Source of the DNA: Pseudomonas viridiflava | Lineage (GTDB): Bacteria; Pseudomonadota; Gammaproteobacteria; Pseudomonadales; Pseudomonadaceae | NCBI RefSeq assembly: GCF_001642795.1 | Contig: NZ_LKEH01000026.1 | Coordinates: 224,900-288,276 of the forward strand | Length of the DNA stretch: 63,377 nucleotides | Direction of reading: 5' to 3' | Shown here: positions 9,013 through 17,386 of the stretch, piece by piece | Layout of the letters: every line of letters starts with the position of its first letter | Numbering within the stretch: position 1 is the first letter of the stretch | The notes under the pieces: generated by a model | Told to the model about the DNA's origin: nothing | Databases searched by the model: none | What the model saw: only the letters and a program-made list of their open reading frames with translations | Program-made: the position numbers and the translations under genes

Positions 9013-9347
9013 TGCGCCCTACGGCCAGAATGGATTGGTACATCAGTTGATGTTGAAGCATAGCCCCCATCGCAGGACTTTCAAAAGGAAGCCATGACAC
9101 TTTGCAGCCAATTCTCCACACGAATGCGAGGTTCAATCGCAAACCTTCTATCAGCGCACGACGGCCTGAAAGCGTATCGAAAATGAGTCAAACGCTCAAA
9201 ATTTCCTGACCTTTCTGACATCACCCCACGCTCACAACCATTGAACTAATCATCAGCCCCGCTCACCTAACGTTGTGCAGATAGCTTCTGGCCACCCGCT
9301 CAGTCCGATTCTGAGCTTCCCATTTACACACGAAGGTTTGATGAATC
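9013..9347. other. Intergenic region, no gene seen
   Basis: These 335 bp separate the pseudogene from the CsbD-like gene and must hold the latter's promoter. The composition is more AT-rich than neighbouring genes. I see no open frame with coding character, no convincing hairpin and no clear consensus promoter. Confidence 0.5.
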
Positions 9348-9596
9348 ATGAAGAGTGAACAGGTAGAAGGTGTTGCAGAAAAGCTCGTCGGCAAGGCGCA
9401 AGGCGCGGTCGGGAGATTCCTGGGTGATTCGAAGCTGGAAGCCGAAGGTGCTGGCCGCCAGACCTCCGGTCAACTGACCAAGACTTACGGCGATGCGCTG
9501 GACACTGTGTCTGCGTTCGTCAAAGAGAAGCCGGTCGCAGCCTTTGCAATTGGTGCGGTAGCGGCAGTGTTGCTCAGCCGCATCCTGCGTCGCTGA
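9348..9596 (+). CDS. CsbD-like / stress-response membrane-associated protein
   Basis: This is an 82-residue protein. Residues 1-40 match the CsbD pattern (EQVEGVAEKLVGKAQGAVGRFLGD). Residues 58-78 form a short hydrophobic segment (PVAAFAIGAVAAVLLSRILRR) like the C-terminus of the DUF883/ElaB group. Such proteins are abundant under general stress or stationary phase, and the hydrophobic tail may attach to the inner membrane. A GAAGG ribosome site precedes the ATG. A terminator follows directly. Confidence 0.8.
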   Translation: MKSEQVEGVAEKLVGKAQGAVGRFLGDSKLEAEGAGRQTSGQLTKTYGDALDTVSAFVKEKPVAAFAIGAVAAVLLSRILRR

Positions 9597-9604
9597 TTCG
9601 GCAA

Positions 9605-9637
9605 GAGGGAGTGTCCGCTTGGGCATTCCCTTTTTGT
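9605..9637 (+). terminator. Terminator after the CsbD-like gene
   Basis: GGGAGTGTCC pairs with GGGCATTCCC, including two G-T wobbles, around a GCTT loop, and is followed by TTTTTG. Confidence 0.75.
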
Positions 9638-9717
9638 TAGTCCTCTCCTGCTATTCCTGATGGTTACGCCACGCGTCGAAGTCAGCGCGTCTCAGGCGAT
9701 CATCACAGCCCGCAAAC

Positions 9718-12252
9718 CTACGTCCCCCTCGGCTTGACCCGCGCCGTAGCTTCCGCCACCAGCGGATCATCCGGCCAGTAATGCTTCGGATACCTGCCCT
9801 TCAAATCCTTCTTCACCTCTGCATACGTACTGCGCCAGAAATTGGCCAGGTCCTGCGTGACCTGCACTGGACGGCGGGCGGGTGACAGCAGGTGCAGTTT
9901 GACGACCTGTCTGCCGTTGGCGATGCGCGGGGTGTCGGCCAGGCCGAACAGTTCCTGCAGGCGCACGGCGAGGATGGGCGGGTGTTCGCTGTAATCCAGG
10001 CGCACCGATGAGCCGGAGGGCACGCTGAGGTGATGGGGCGCGAGTTCATCAAGGCGCTGCGGCAGCGGCCAGGGCAGCAGATTGCGCAGGATCGAGGACA
10101 GGTCCAAGTTGCCGAAATGGCTGAGCCGCGTGACTTTGCCCAGATACGGCTGCAGCCAGCTTTCCAGTGTGTCGAGCAGGCTGGCGTCGCACACGTCCGG
10201 CCATTCACTGGAAGGCTGTTTTTCCAGATCCAGTTGGCGCAACAAAGCGACCCGCGCCTGCCACTGACGCAGCTCCGGCGTCCACGGCAACAACTCCAGC
10301 CCCTTGCGCCGGACCAGCGCGAGCAAGGCGCGACTGCGTGTGGCTTCGTCGAGCCCGGTGAGGGGCTCACGGCTGAGGATCAATTCGCCGACCTTGCGCT
10401 GGCGTTCGGCGCGGAACACACCTTCGCGCTCGTCCCAGTCGATCTGGTCGAGCAACGTGACCTGCTCGGCCAGCACGGAATCGAACAGCGCCGGGTCGAA
10501 TTCAGCAGCCAGATAGATCCGTTCTTCACGCTGCCCCTGACGACTGCCCAGATCCGCCACGACGATCCATGCCTGCTTCATCAAGGCATCGGCTTCAGCA
10601 AACAACGCTGCGCGACCATTGGCCAGACGATACTCCGCGCCACCCGGCCTACGCTGCTGGGCGACACGGTCCGGGTAGGCCAGCGCCAGCAACGCGCCGA
10701 GCCAGCGCGGGTGATCGGGATCAATGACCGGACTTTCAGCCTTGCCGCGCAGGTAGCCACGGTACTGACGCGCCAGCTGTTTGGCCCGTTGCACACCACC
10801 CTGTGCGCCACGTGCTGCGCGCTCGGTGCCCGCCAGCAAGGTCAGGCGACTGTGCAGATCGGCCCCGGCGCCACGCAGAATATCCCGCTCGCCCAACAGC
10901 GCCGCGACATCACATGCCAGATCGCCAAGCCCCAGCGCATGGCCGCGCAGAAGCAAGTGGGCGATGCGTGGATGAGCAGGCAACTCGGCCATCGCCTGGC
11001 CGTGGGGCGTCAGGCTGCGCGCTTGCCCTGACTGACTGCTCAGCGCTTCCAGACGTACCAGCAGGTCCTGAGCCTGTGCATAAGCGGCTGCAGGCGGCAC
11101 ATCCAGCCAGACCAGTTGAGCTGGCGTCACGCCCCAGCGCGCAAGTTGCAGCGCCAGTCCGGCCAGATCCGCCTGCAGAATTTCCGCCGTGCCGTAGGCC
11201 GCCAACTGATCGTGCTGCGCTTCTGACCACAGGCGATAACACACGCCCGGCTCCAGACGCCCTGCTCGTCCGGCGCGTTGCGTGGCGCTGGCGCGGGAGA
11301 TGCGCTGGGTTTCAAGGCGCGTCATGCCGCTGCCCGGATCGAATCGCGGCACACGCGCCAATCCGGCATCGATCACCACCCGGACGCCGTCGATGGTCAG
11401 ACTGGTCTCGGCGATGTTGGTCGCCAGCACCACCTTGCGCGTGCCCTTGGGCGCAGGCTCGATAGCCGCACGCTGGGCGCTCAGGTCCAGCTCACCGTGC
11501 AAGGGACACAGCAGAATGTCGTTGCGCTCGCCCAGCGCATCGGCCAGTTGCTGATTGACTCGACGAATCTCGGCCTGCCCCGGCAGAAACACCAGCAGGC
11601 TGCCGGACTCGCTGCCCAGCGCATCAAGCACGGTCTGCACCACGCGTGGCTCGACAAATTCACCGGGCTGAAAAGGACGCCCCCACTGCATCGTCACCGG
11701 AAACATACGCCCGTCGCTGCGCACGACCGGCGCATCGTCCAGCAACGCCGCCAACCGCTCGCCTTCCAGCGTCGCCGACATCAATAGGATCTTCAGCGGC
11801 TGGTCATCGCGAAACAGCTCACGGCCGTTAAGGCTCAGGGCCAGTGCCAGATCGGCATCCAGACTGCGCTCGTGAAACTCATCGAAGATCAATAACCCGA
11901 CACCTTCCAGCGCCGGATCGTCCTGCAGACGTCGGGTCAAGATACCTTCGGTGACCACTTCGATGCGGGTTTTGGGGCCGACTTTGCTTTCCAGTCGGAT
12001 GCGATAGCCCACGGTCTCGCCCACCTTCTCACCCAGCTCGCTCGCCAGACGCTCGGCGGCAGCGCGCGCAGCCAGACGCCGCGGTTCCAGCATGAGGATC
12101 GTCTGCCCGGCCAGCCAGGTTTCCTCCAGCAGCGCGAGCGGCACACGCGTGGTCTTGCCCGCACCCGGCGGCGCTTCGAGCACAGCCTCGTAACGGGTGG
12201 ACAGCGCCTCACGCAAGGCGGGCAGGACGGCATCGATGGGCAGGGAAATCAT
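9718..12252 (-). CDS. hrpB: ATP-dependent RNA helicase HrpB
   Basis: This 844-residue protein is full length for HrpB, a DEAH-box-type superfamily 2 helicase. Motif I is PPGAGKTTRVPL near residue 30, and the Walker B variant is DEFH (IFDEFHERSLDADLA). Motif III is SATLEG. The C-terminal helicase lobe has ATNIAETSLTIDGV and QRAGRAGR. The HrpB-specific C-terminal domain fills residues about 450-844. In Xanthomonas and E. coli relatives it affects mRNA processing or is dispensable; its exact substrate is unclear. The name is unrelated to the type III secretion hrp genes. It is a single gene. Confidence 0.95.
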   Translation of the reverse strand: MISLPIDAVLPALREALSTRYEAVLEAPPGAGKTTRVPLALLEETWLAGQTILMLEPRRLAARAAAERLASELGEKVGETVGYRIRLESKVGPKTRIEVVTEGILTRRLQDDPALEGVGLLIFDEFHERSLDADLALALSLNGRELFRDDQPLKILLMSATLEGERLAALLDDAPVVRSDGRMFPVTMQWGRPFQPGEFVEPRVVQTVLDALGSESGSLLVFLPGQAEIRRVNQQLADALGERNDILLCPLHGELDLSAQRAAIEPAPKGTRKVVLATNIAETSLTIDGVRVVIDAGLARVPRFDPGSGMTRLETQRISRASATQRAGRAGRLEPGVCYRLWSEAQHDQLAAYGTAEILQADLAGLALQLARWGVTPAQLVWLDVPPAAAYAQAQDLLVRLEALSSQSGQARSLTPHGQAMAELPAHPRIAHLLLRGHALGLGDLACDVAALLGERDILRGAGADLHSRLTLLAGTERAARGAQGGVQRAKQLARQYRGYLRGKAESPVIDPDHPRWLGALLALAYPDRVAQQRRPGGAEYRLANGRAALFAEADALMKQAWIVVADLGSRQGQREERIYLAAEFDPALFDSVLAEQVTLLDQIDWDEREGVFRAERQRKVGELILSREPLTGLDEATRSRALLALVRRKGLELLPWTPELRQWQARVALLRQLDLEKQPSSEWPDVCDASLLDTLESWLQPYLGKVTRLSHFGNLDLSSILRNLLPWPLPQRLDELAPHHLSVPSGSSVRLDYSEHPPILAVRLQELFGLADTPRIANGRQVVKLHLLSPARRPVQVTQDLANFWRSTYAEVKKDLKGRYPKHYWPDDPLVAEATARVKPRGT

Positions 12253-12403
12253 GGCAGCTCCAGAACAGGCGGCTGATTATACGGGTGTGGGGTGAGCTTC
12301 ACATGATGATCACGTACGCGGCCTTCCTTGCTGGCTTCCTGAGATTAGATTAACGGACAAGCGTCTATTTCTTGAGCGACCACTGACTCTGGCTTACGAT
12401 GAG

Positions 12404-12430
12404 CTTTTATCCCCCCCGGGGGGATAAAAG
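12404..12430. promoter_or_regulatory. Operator palindrome upstream of the MFS exporter gene
   Basis: A near-perfect 27-bp palindrome reads CTTTTATCCCCCC-C-GGGGGGATAAAAG. Its core, 12408-12426, is TATCCCCC-N3-GGGGGATA, the same architecture as the site at 15433-15451 beside the repressor gene. A G-tract palindrome with AT flanks is the known operator type of CsoR/RcnR-family repressors. It ends 29 bp before the ATG of the exporter gene. Confidence 0.8.
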
Positions 12431-12459
12431 ATGGGCGCGCCTTTCATGTGAGATTTCTC

Positions 12460-13767
12460 ATGCTCAAAATTCTAGCCAACCGAACCTACCGGCACCTCTT
12501 CCTGGCACAAGTGATTGCGCTCGTAGGAACGGGTCTTGCCACGGTCGCATTAGGCCTGCTCGCATTCGACCTCGCGGGGGCCCAGGCAGGCGCCGTTCTT
12601 GGTACAGCGCTGGCGATCAAAATGACGGCCTACATTGGCGTTGCGCCTGTTGCAGCGGCATTTGCAGAGCGCCTGCCTCGCCGAGCCATGCTGGTTTCGC
12701 TGGATCTTGTACGGGCCTTGGGTGCGCTCGCTCTCCCGTTTGTGACCGAGATTTGGCAAATCTATGTGCTGATTTTCGTTCTCCAGTCCGCATCGGCCGC
12801 GTTCACCCCGACGTTTCAGGCGACCATTCCGGACATTCTGCCGAATGAGGACGATTACACACGCGCCCTATCGTTATCACGACTGGCCTACGATCTTGAA
12901 AGCGTCGCCAGCCCGATGCTCGCTGCCGCCTTGCTGACTGTGATCAGTTTCCACAACCTGTTCGCCGACACGGTCATCGGTTTCCTTGCTTCTGCCGCCC
13001 TGGTCGCCACGGTGTTGCTGCCCAAGGCAAAGCAGATACCACGACGCAGCATTTACGAACGAACCACCCGTGGCATGCGCATATTCCTGGCAACACCCCG
13101 CTTGCGAGGGCTTCTGGCCCTGAATTTGACCGTAGCTGCAGCCAGCGCCATGGTGATCGTCAATACGGTGGTACTGGTTCAGTCGCGCTTTGCTCTACCC
13201 CAAAGCTCTACAGCATTAGCACTGGCGGCGTTCGGTGGTGGCTCAATGGCGGCTGCCTTGGTCTTGCCTCGACTGTTGAAAGACATCAAAGACCGAACAG
13301 CCATGCTGTTTGGTGGGGGAATATTAGTCGCGGGATTGGCGGTCGGGATCAATCTGACCACCTATAGCTTCCTGCTACCCCTTTGGGTGCTGCTCGGGGT
13401 CGGCTATTGCCTGGCACAGACTCCGAGCGGTCGACTGTTACGTCGCTCCGCACACGCAGAAGATCGCCCGGCGCTGTTTGCCGCCCAATTTGCTTTATCC
13501 CATGCTTGTTGGCTGATCACCTATCCATTGGCGGGATGGCTGGGGGCGAACATCAGTCTGACTGCGTCGTTCATCGGGCTTGCTGTCGTGGCGGGTGGTG
13601 CGCTGTTGATCAGCATTGCGATCTGGCGTCCAGCTCATGACGATGAATCTATCAGGCACACCCATGAGGACTTGCCAGGCGATCACACTCACCTCGGAGG
13701 GCAAGATGGCTTTGTTCATGAACACCCCTATGTGATCGATGATCAGCATCGCCGCTGGCCCCATTGA
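12460..13767 (+). CDS. MFS metal exporter with His-rich C-terminus (NreB/NrsD-like)
   Basis: This 435-residue MFS protein has about twelve membrane helices. A His/Asp-rich cytoplasmic tail starts near residue 395 (HTHEDLPGDHTHLGG, HEHPY, HRRWPH). A His-rich tail on an MFS carrier is the mark of NreB/NrsD-type nickel exporters, and relatives confer nickel and sometimes cobalt resistance. The ATG at 12460 fits the usual LKILANRTYRHLF start; a GTG at 12448 is also in frame. The CsoR/RcnR-type operator just upstream implies derepression by metal. It is convergent with traX. Nickel as substrate is inferred from the tail and the regulator, not proven. Confidence 0.8.
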   Translation: MLKILANRTYRHLFLAQVIALVGTGLATVALGLLAFDLAGAQAGAVLGTALAIKMTAYIGVAPVAAAFAERLPRRAMLVSLDLVRALGALALPFVTEIWQIYVLIFVLQSASAAFTPTFQATIPDILPNEDDYTRALSLSRLAYDLESVASPMLAAALLTVISFHNLFADTVIGFLASAALVATVLLPKAKQIPRRSIYERTTRGMRIFLATPRLRGLLALNLTVAAASAMVIVNTVVLVQSRFALPQSSTALALAAFGGGSMAAALVLPRLLKDIKDRTAMLFGGGILVAGLAVGINLTTYSFLLPLWVLLGVGYCLAQTPSGRLLRRSAHAEDRPALFAAQFALSHACWLITYPLAGWLGANISLTASFIGLAVVAGGALLISIAIWRPAHDDESIRHTHEDLPGDHTHLGGQDGFVHEHPYVIDDQHRRWPH

Positions 13768-13806
13768 TGACGCTGGGTATTCCTGACTTGAAGTGACTTT
13801 TGGCAT

Positions 13807-14547
13807 TTAGATGATGAGCCGTAAAGCCTGCAGGGTGGCAAGGTGCGCTGGATAGAACCAATAGCCCCATTGCCGCACCAGCCAAACGTTGAAAGGCAAG
13901 GTCTGACGAAGAAGCAAAAGTCCGATCAAGGGAGCCGCAAAAGCGGTGCTCAAAACGAGTAGCGAATAGACATCCAAGTCCGCCGCCTTGGTCACGATGG
14001 TGCCGCTTCGTGTGTTGATCAACAAGCATAGCGCCGCTGGCAGAAGCCAAACTACACCGGGCTTTTTGATCGCCACCAAGACCGCCGCTGGAACCAGCGC
14101 CCCATAGAAGCCGTACATCAGCGGATCTTTCAACACGTAGGCACAGGCAGCGGCCATCAACGCCATAATTCCACTTATTAAAGTGCGATGCTGCCATCCC
14201 CAGGCGATCACCAAACCGAAGGCTAGGGTAACCAGCACATTGAATGTTTCCGAGGAGGAGCTGAGGTAGCGATAAGGCACCTCTGAAATGGCGGCAAACA
14301 ACAGCATCAACGCAAGGTATCGCCCGTTGGCCATCGTAAACAGCTCGCCTGGTTTAGAGCGCGCTACGTTGGCTGCAATGGCGACGCAGAATAGCGGAAA
14401 GGAAAGTCTCCCCGGAATGAACAAATAGCTCATCTGCGGCCACACTAACCGCAAATGGTCGACAACCATGGTCAGCAACGCGAGCCACTTGATCAGATCG
14501 AGGCTGCTGCTTCGGCTCTTGAGCGACGGGGCTATATGAGAAGTCAT
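13807..14547 (-). CDS. TraX family membrane protein
   Basis: This 246-residue polytopic protein has about eight membrane helices. It carries the TraX pattern: LIKWLALLTMVVDHL in the first helix, GRLSFPLFCVAIA, and a C-terminal YWFYPAHLATLQAL. TraX of F acetylates the pilin N-terminus; chromosomal relatives are presumed acyltransferases of unknown substrate. The ATG at 14547 overlaps the TAA of the upstream yqaA-like gene (TAATG), so I prefer it to the ATG three codons earlier. No conjugation gene is nearby, so a role in conjugation is not supported. Its membership in the metal island is notable. Confidence 0.85.
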   Translation of the reverse strand: MTSHIAPSLKSRSSSLDLIKWLALLTMVVDHLRLVWPQMSYLFIPGRLSFPLFCVAIAANVARSKPGELFTMANGRYLALMLLFAAISEVPYRYLSSSSETFNVLVTLAFGLVIAWGWQHRTLISGIMALMAAACAYVLKDPLMYGFYGALVPAAVLVAIKKPGVVWLLPAALCLLINTRSGTIVTKAADLDVYSLLVLSTAFAAPLIGLLLLRQTLPFNVWLVRQWGYWFYPAHLATLQALRLII

Positions 14548-14984
14548 TATGCCCACCCCAAGGTGGCTGCAGCCAGAACAAGATAACGTACGCCCTTGGC
14601 CAAGGTGACAATCAGCAGGAAACTCCAGAATGGCTCACGCATAACTCCAGCGACGACCGTCAGCGGATCACCAATGATGGGTACCCAACTCAGCAACAAT
14701 GACCAGCGTCCGTAGCGCAGATAGGACTGCTGGGCTTTTTCGAGCTTTGCCTCACTCACCGGGAACCAGCGCTTGTGGCGGAATCTTTCAACAGAACGGC
14801 CCAGCCCCCAGTTAAGAGCCGAGCCGAGCACATTGCCGAAGGTGGCGACTCCCAATAGCATCGAAGTGACGTATCGGTCGGATAACAACATTCCGACCAG
14901 TACCGCTTCAGATTGCATTGGGAGCAGCGTGGCTGCACCGAATGCCGCCAGGAAAAGACCCAGGTAGCTAGTGAGTTCAAACAC
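14547..14984 (-). CDS. YqaA/DedA family inner membrane protein
   Basis: This 145-residue protein has four hydrophobic segments. The conserved DedA/SNARE-associated pattern is visible: FGNVLGSALNWGLGR, then a RYGRWSLLLSWVPIIGDPLTVVAG core. This is the short YqaA subgroup rather than a full-length DedA. DedA-type proteins are linked to lipid-carrier flipping and proton-motive-force homeostasis. The 1-nt overlap with traX (TAATG) shows that they are one transcription unit, reading away from the metal repressor gene. Confidence 0.85.
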   Translation of the reverse strand: MFELTSYLGLFLAAFGAATLLPMQSEAVLVGMLLSDRYVTSMLLGVATFGNVLGSALNWGLGRSVERFRHKRWFPVSEAKLEKAQQSYLRYGRWSLLLSWVPIIGDPLTVVAGVMREPFWSFLLIVTLAKGVRYLVLAAATLGWA

Positions 14985-15093
14985 TGATGACTCGCCTTAA
15001 ACATTCAGCCCGTCCAGCCATGGAACCCGGCCTGCAGACCAATAGATGCGAGCTCCATCATGGTGGAGCTCAGCGAAGTTGGGCCTTTAAGAC

Positions 15094-15393
15094 CTAAAGG
15101 TACTTGGTGATTTGTTTAAACGCTTCAAGCGGTGCCCGCTCACCATTGCCCAATGCCGAGACGGTGTCCTCCAGGCAGTGATCAATGTGATCCTGGATGA
15201 GCGTACGTTTGGCTTGGCACACCGCTTTTTCGACAGCGTGCAGCTGCTGGGCGATGTCCACACACTGACGCCCTTCTTCGATCATGGTGATGATGCCGCG
15301 TAAATGACCATCGGCTCGCTTGAGGCGCTTGATGATCGCCTCGTGACTTCGGTGGGTGTGGGGATGGTTATGTTCGTGTTCTTGCTCACTCAT
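15094..15393 (-). CDS. CsoR/RcnR-family metal-sensing repressor (InrS-like)
   Basis: This 99-residue protein has the all-helical DUF156 fold and opens with a His-rich arm (HEHNHPHTH, residues 6-14). Candidate metal ligands are His12, Cys44 (GRQCVDIAQQL), His69 and Cys73 (DHIDHCLED). From memory, the nickel sensor InrS of Synechocystis uses His21, Cys53, His78 and Cys82; all four are displaced by exactly nine residues here. RcnR instead has His at the last position. The frame is open upstream, but the start at 15393 gives the family length. It is probably autoregulated through the palindrome at 15433. The metal is inferred as nickel; copper or cobalt cannot be excluded. Confidence 0.85.
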   Translation of the reverse strand: MSEQEHEHNHPHTHRSHEAIIKRLKRADGHLRGIITMIEEGRQCVDIAQQLHAVEKAVCQAKRTLIQDHIDHCLEDTVSALGNGERAPLEAFKQITKYL

Positions 15394-15432
15394 GACTTGA
15401 GCCTCAGACCTCGATGAATTACGCTTGCATCC

Positions 15433-15451
15433 TATCCCCCCTAGGGGGATA
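15433..15451. promoter_or_regulatory. Second operator palindrome, between repressor and His-rich peptide genes
   Basis: TATCCCCC-CTA-GGGGGATA is a perfect 8-bp inverted repeat with a 3-bp spacer, identical in its arms to 12408-12426. It lies 40 bp upstream of the repressor start on the minus strand and about 50 bp upstream of the plus-strand His-rich gene. It can therefore control both divergent units. Confidence 0.8.
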
Positions 15452-15499
15452 TGGTCAAACGTATCACGGCCACTCCAAGCGAACTTGAATCCGGATGCT

Positions 15500-15859
15500 A
15501 TGTTCAGTAGATCCCTGACAACGACAGTGGTATTCGCACTTGTTCTCGCCATGTTTGTGGCCTGGGCCGGGCATACCTATACGTTGTCGGTAGCGACGAA
15601 AACGCCTGCCTGGGAAATCACGCAAGACGACCATCACTCCCATAAGCAGCAGGCAGAGATGTCGAGCGCGAGCTACTCGGATCATTACCACTCACCGCTG
15701 ACTCCTGACCATCAGCACGAAACGCCACAGCTCACTTCCACGTTGAGATTGGCGGCACAGCCGAAGCCGTCCGTACGAGTCGATGCCCCCCAATATTCTG
15801 TTCCCCGTCCACCGATTTTCTTGATCGAGCGTCCACCCCGTCCTTCGTTCGCATCCTGA
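15500..15859 (+). CDS. His-rich single-pass membrane or periplasmic protein
   Basis: This 119-residue protein is of no recognised family. Residues about 5-28 form a hydrophobic N-terminal anchor or uncleaved signal (TTTVVFALVLAMFVAWAG). It is followed by a metal-ligand-rich segment (DDHHSHKQQ, SDHYHS, DHQHE) and a Pro-rich tail with RPPIFLIERPPRP. The His clusters and its place between the metal repressor and hupE suggest periplasmic metal binding. An in-frame TTG at 15425 would overlap the operator, so the ATG at 15500 is preferred. It is probably the first gene of a unit with hupE and the genes after it. Confidence 0.65.
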   Translation: MFSRSLTTTVVFALVLAMFVAWAGHTYTLSVATKTPAWEITQDDHHSHKQQAEMSSASYSDHYHSPLTPDHQHETPQLTSTLRLAAQPKPSVRVDAPQYSVPRPPIFLIERPPRPSFAS

Positions 15860-15905
15860 CCACGGCCGCACGCGGCCTTTGATCCCTGCAACGTAGGATT
15901 GATCT

Positions 15906-16643
15906 ATGCATTCGCACTCGATGAGCGGCGTTAGCGCATTCACTGCGCCATCGCACCGCCCGCTATTGCTGTTGTTTTTACTTGTCGCTGCATTGTTCCT
16001 CGGGATGCCCGAGGCGATGGCTCACGCCGTCGCGGAAGGTGACAAGGGTTTTATTCAGGAGAGTTCCGGCATCATGTTGCTGCCCTTCATCTACATGGGC
16101 GCCAAACACATGATGACGGGCTACGACCACCTTCTATTTCTATTCGGGGTGATCTTCTTCCTCTACCGCCTCAAAGACGTAGGGCTCTACGTCACGCTAT
16201 TCGCTGTAGGCCACTCTGTCACGCTGCTGCTTGGCGTACTGACTGAGGTCAGCATCAGCTCCTACATCATCGACGCCATCATCGGCTTCTCGGTGGTGTA
16301 CAAGGCACTCGATAACCTGGGTGCGTTCCAGCGCTGGTTTGGTGTTCAGCCCAACACCAAAGTGGCCACGCTGATCTTCGGCTTACTCCATGGTTTTGGG
16401 CTGGCGACGAAGATCCAGGAATACGAAATCTCGCCAGATGGCCTGATTCCTAACCTGATCGCCTTCAACGTTGGTGTCGAGATTGGCCAATTGCTGGCCC
16501 TCAGCGCAATTCTCATTTTGATGGGGTATTGGCGTCGTACCGGTGGGTTCTGGCGACATGCCTACACCGCCAACGTCGCCATGATGAGTGCCGGTTTCCT
16601 GCTGATGGGTTACCAAATCACCGGCCTGTTTGTCTCCGCGTAA
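15906..16643 (+). CDS. HupE/UreJ family metal permease
   Basis: This 245-residue protein starts with a signal or first helix (about 18-40, ending AMAHA) and has six further membrane segments. The family signature is present: GYDHLLFLFGVIFF, FAVGHSVTLLLGV and FGLLHGFGLATKI, whose His and Asp residues are thought to carry nickel or cobalt. HupE/UreJ proteins usually import nickel or cobalt for hydrogenase or urease. Here it sits behind a metal-responsive operator next to an exporter, so direction and substrate are uncertain. The downstream gene starts 12 bp after its stop. Confidence 0.88.
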   Translation: MHSHSMSGVSAFTAPSHRPLLLLFLLVAALFLGMPEAMAHAVAEGDKGFIQESSGIMLLPFIYMGAKHMMTGYDHLLFLFGVIFFLYRLKDVGLYVTLFAVGHSVTLLLGVLTEVSISSYIIDAIIGFSVVYKALDNLGAFQRWFGVQPNTKVATLIFGLLHGFGLATKIQEYEISPDGLIPNLIAFNVGVEIGQLLALSAILILMGYWRRTGGFWRHAYTANVAMMSAGFLLMGYQITGLFVSA

Positions 16644-16655
16644 GGAATTCTGACC

Positions 16656-17297
16656 ATGTTCAATACTCCGCTTCCCACTGTTAATGAGTTGCCTAGCACA
16701 CGCAAACTGGTGCGCTCGACGGTTATCGCAATACTGGTTGCTGCCGGTCTTCTGGTAACCGTTGTCATGCCTTCGGAATACGCCATCGATCCAACCGGTG
16801 TAGGTCGAACACTGGGTCTTACCCAAATGGGCGAACTGAAGATCATCCTTGCTCAGGAAGCTTTAGCGGACGCAGCGCCGCCGGCGACAACATCCGCTGC
16901 CCCTGCCCCGCAGGTTGCACAAGCTCAACCTATTGCGAAACCTGCGCCTCAGCCTGAGGTGTCGTCAGCCCCTGCATTGAAGAAAAATCAAATCACCGTG
17001 ACGCTTAAGCCTGGCGAAGGCAAAGAAATCAAGCTGGAGATGCTGAAAGGCAAGACTGTCCGCTATGAATGGACTGCGGCTGGCGGGCCAGTGAACTACG
17101 AGACCCATGGCGAGCCCTACAACGGCGAAAAGGGCTACTTCCACAGTTACGGCAAAGGCAAACAAGTCAAAGAAAACCAGGGGGAGTTCACGGCGATTTT
17201 TGACGGCACTCATGGCTGGTTCTGGCGTAATCGTAGCAACAGTGACGTGACCCTCTCACTGAAGACGTCCGGCGATTATTTAAGCATTAAACAGTAG
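16656..17297 (+). CDS. Membrane-anchored periplasmic protein (transmembrane anchor protein)
   Basis: This 213-residue protein has one N-terminal membrane helix (about 22-42) and an Ala/Pro/Gln linker (about 68-110). The compact beta-rich periplasmic domain (110-213) includes VTLKPGEGKEIKLEML, NYETHGEPYNGEKGYFHSY and a DGTHGWFWRNRSNSDVTLSL segment. The last motif resembles the end of GOLD/emp24-like beta-sandwich domains, which is only a resemblance. Three conserved-looking His (in THGEP, YFHSY and DGTHGW) could bind metal. It is 12 bp after hupE and clearly in the same operon. Confidence 0.7.
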   Translation: MFNTPLPTVNELPSTRKLVRSTVIAILVAAGLLVTVVMPSEYAIDPTGVGRTLGLTQMGELKIILAQEALADAAPPATTSAAPAPQVAQAQPIAKPAPQPEVSSAPALKKNQITVTLKPGEGKEIKLEMLKGKTVRYEWTAAGGPVNYETHGEPYNGEKGYFHSYGKGKQVKENQGEFTAIFDGTHGWFWRNRSNSDVTLSLKTSGDYLSIKQ

Positions 17298-17386
17298 TCC
17301 AGAACGCCGGGGCTGTTCTGCTGTTTGAGGGCAGCACCTGGCTTGGTTAAAGATCCTCTGTTTCGCCCACTTTGAAGAGTCTTCCT

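Noticed and set aside
9718..12252. HrpB as a type III secretion regulator or component
   Set aside because: The sequence is a DEAH-type helicase; the shared name is a coincidence.
13807..14547. TraX as evidence of a conjugative element
   Set aside because: No other transfer gene, relaxase, integrase or attachment site is seen nearby.
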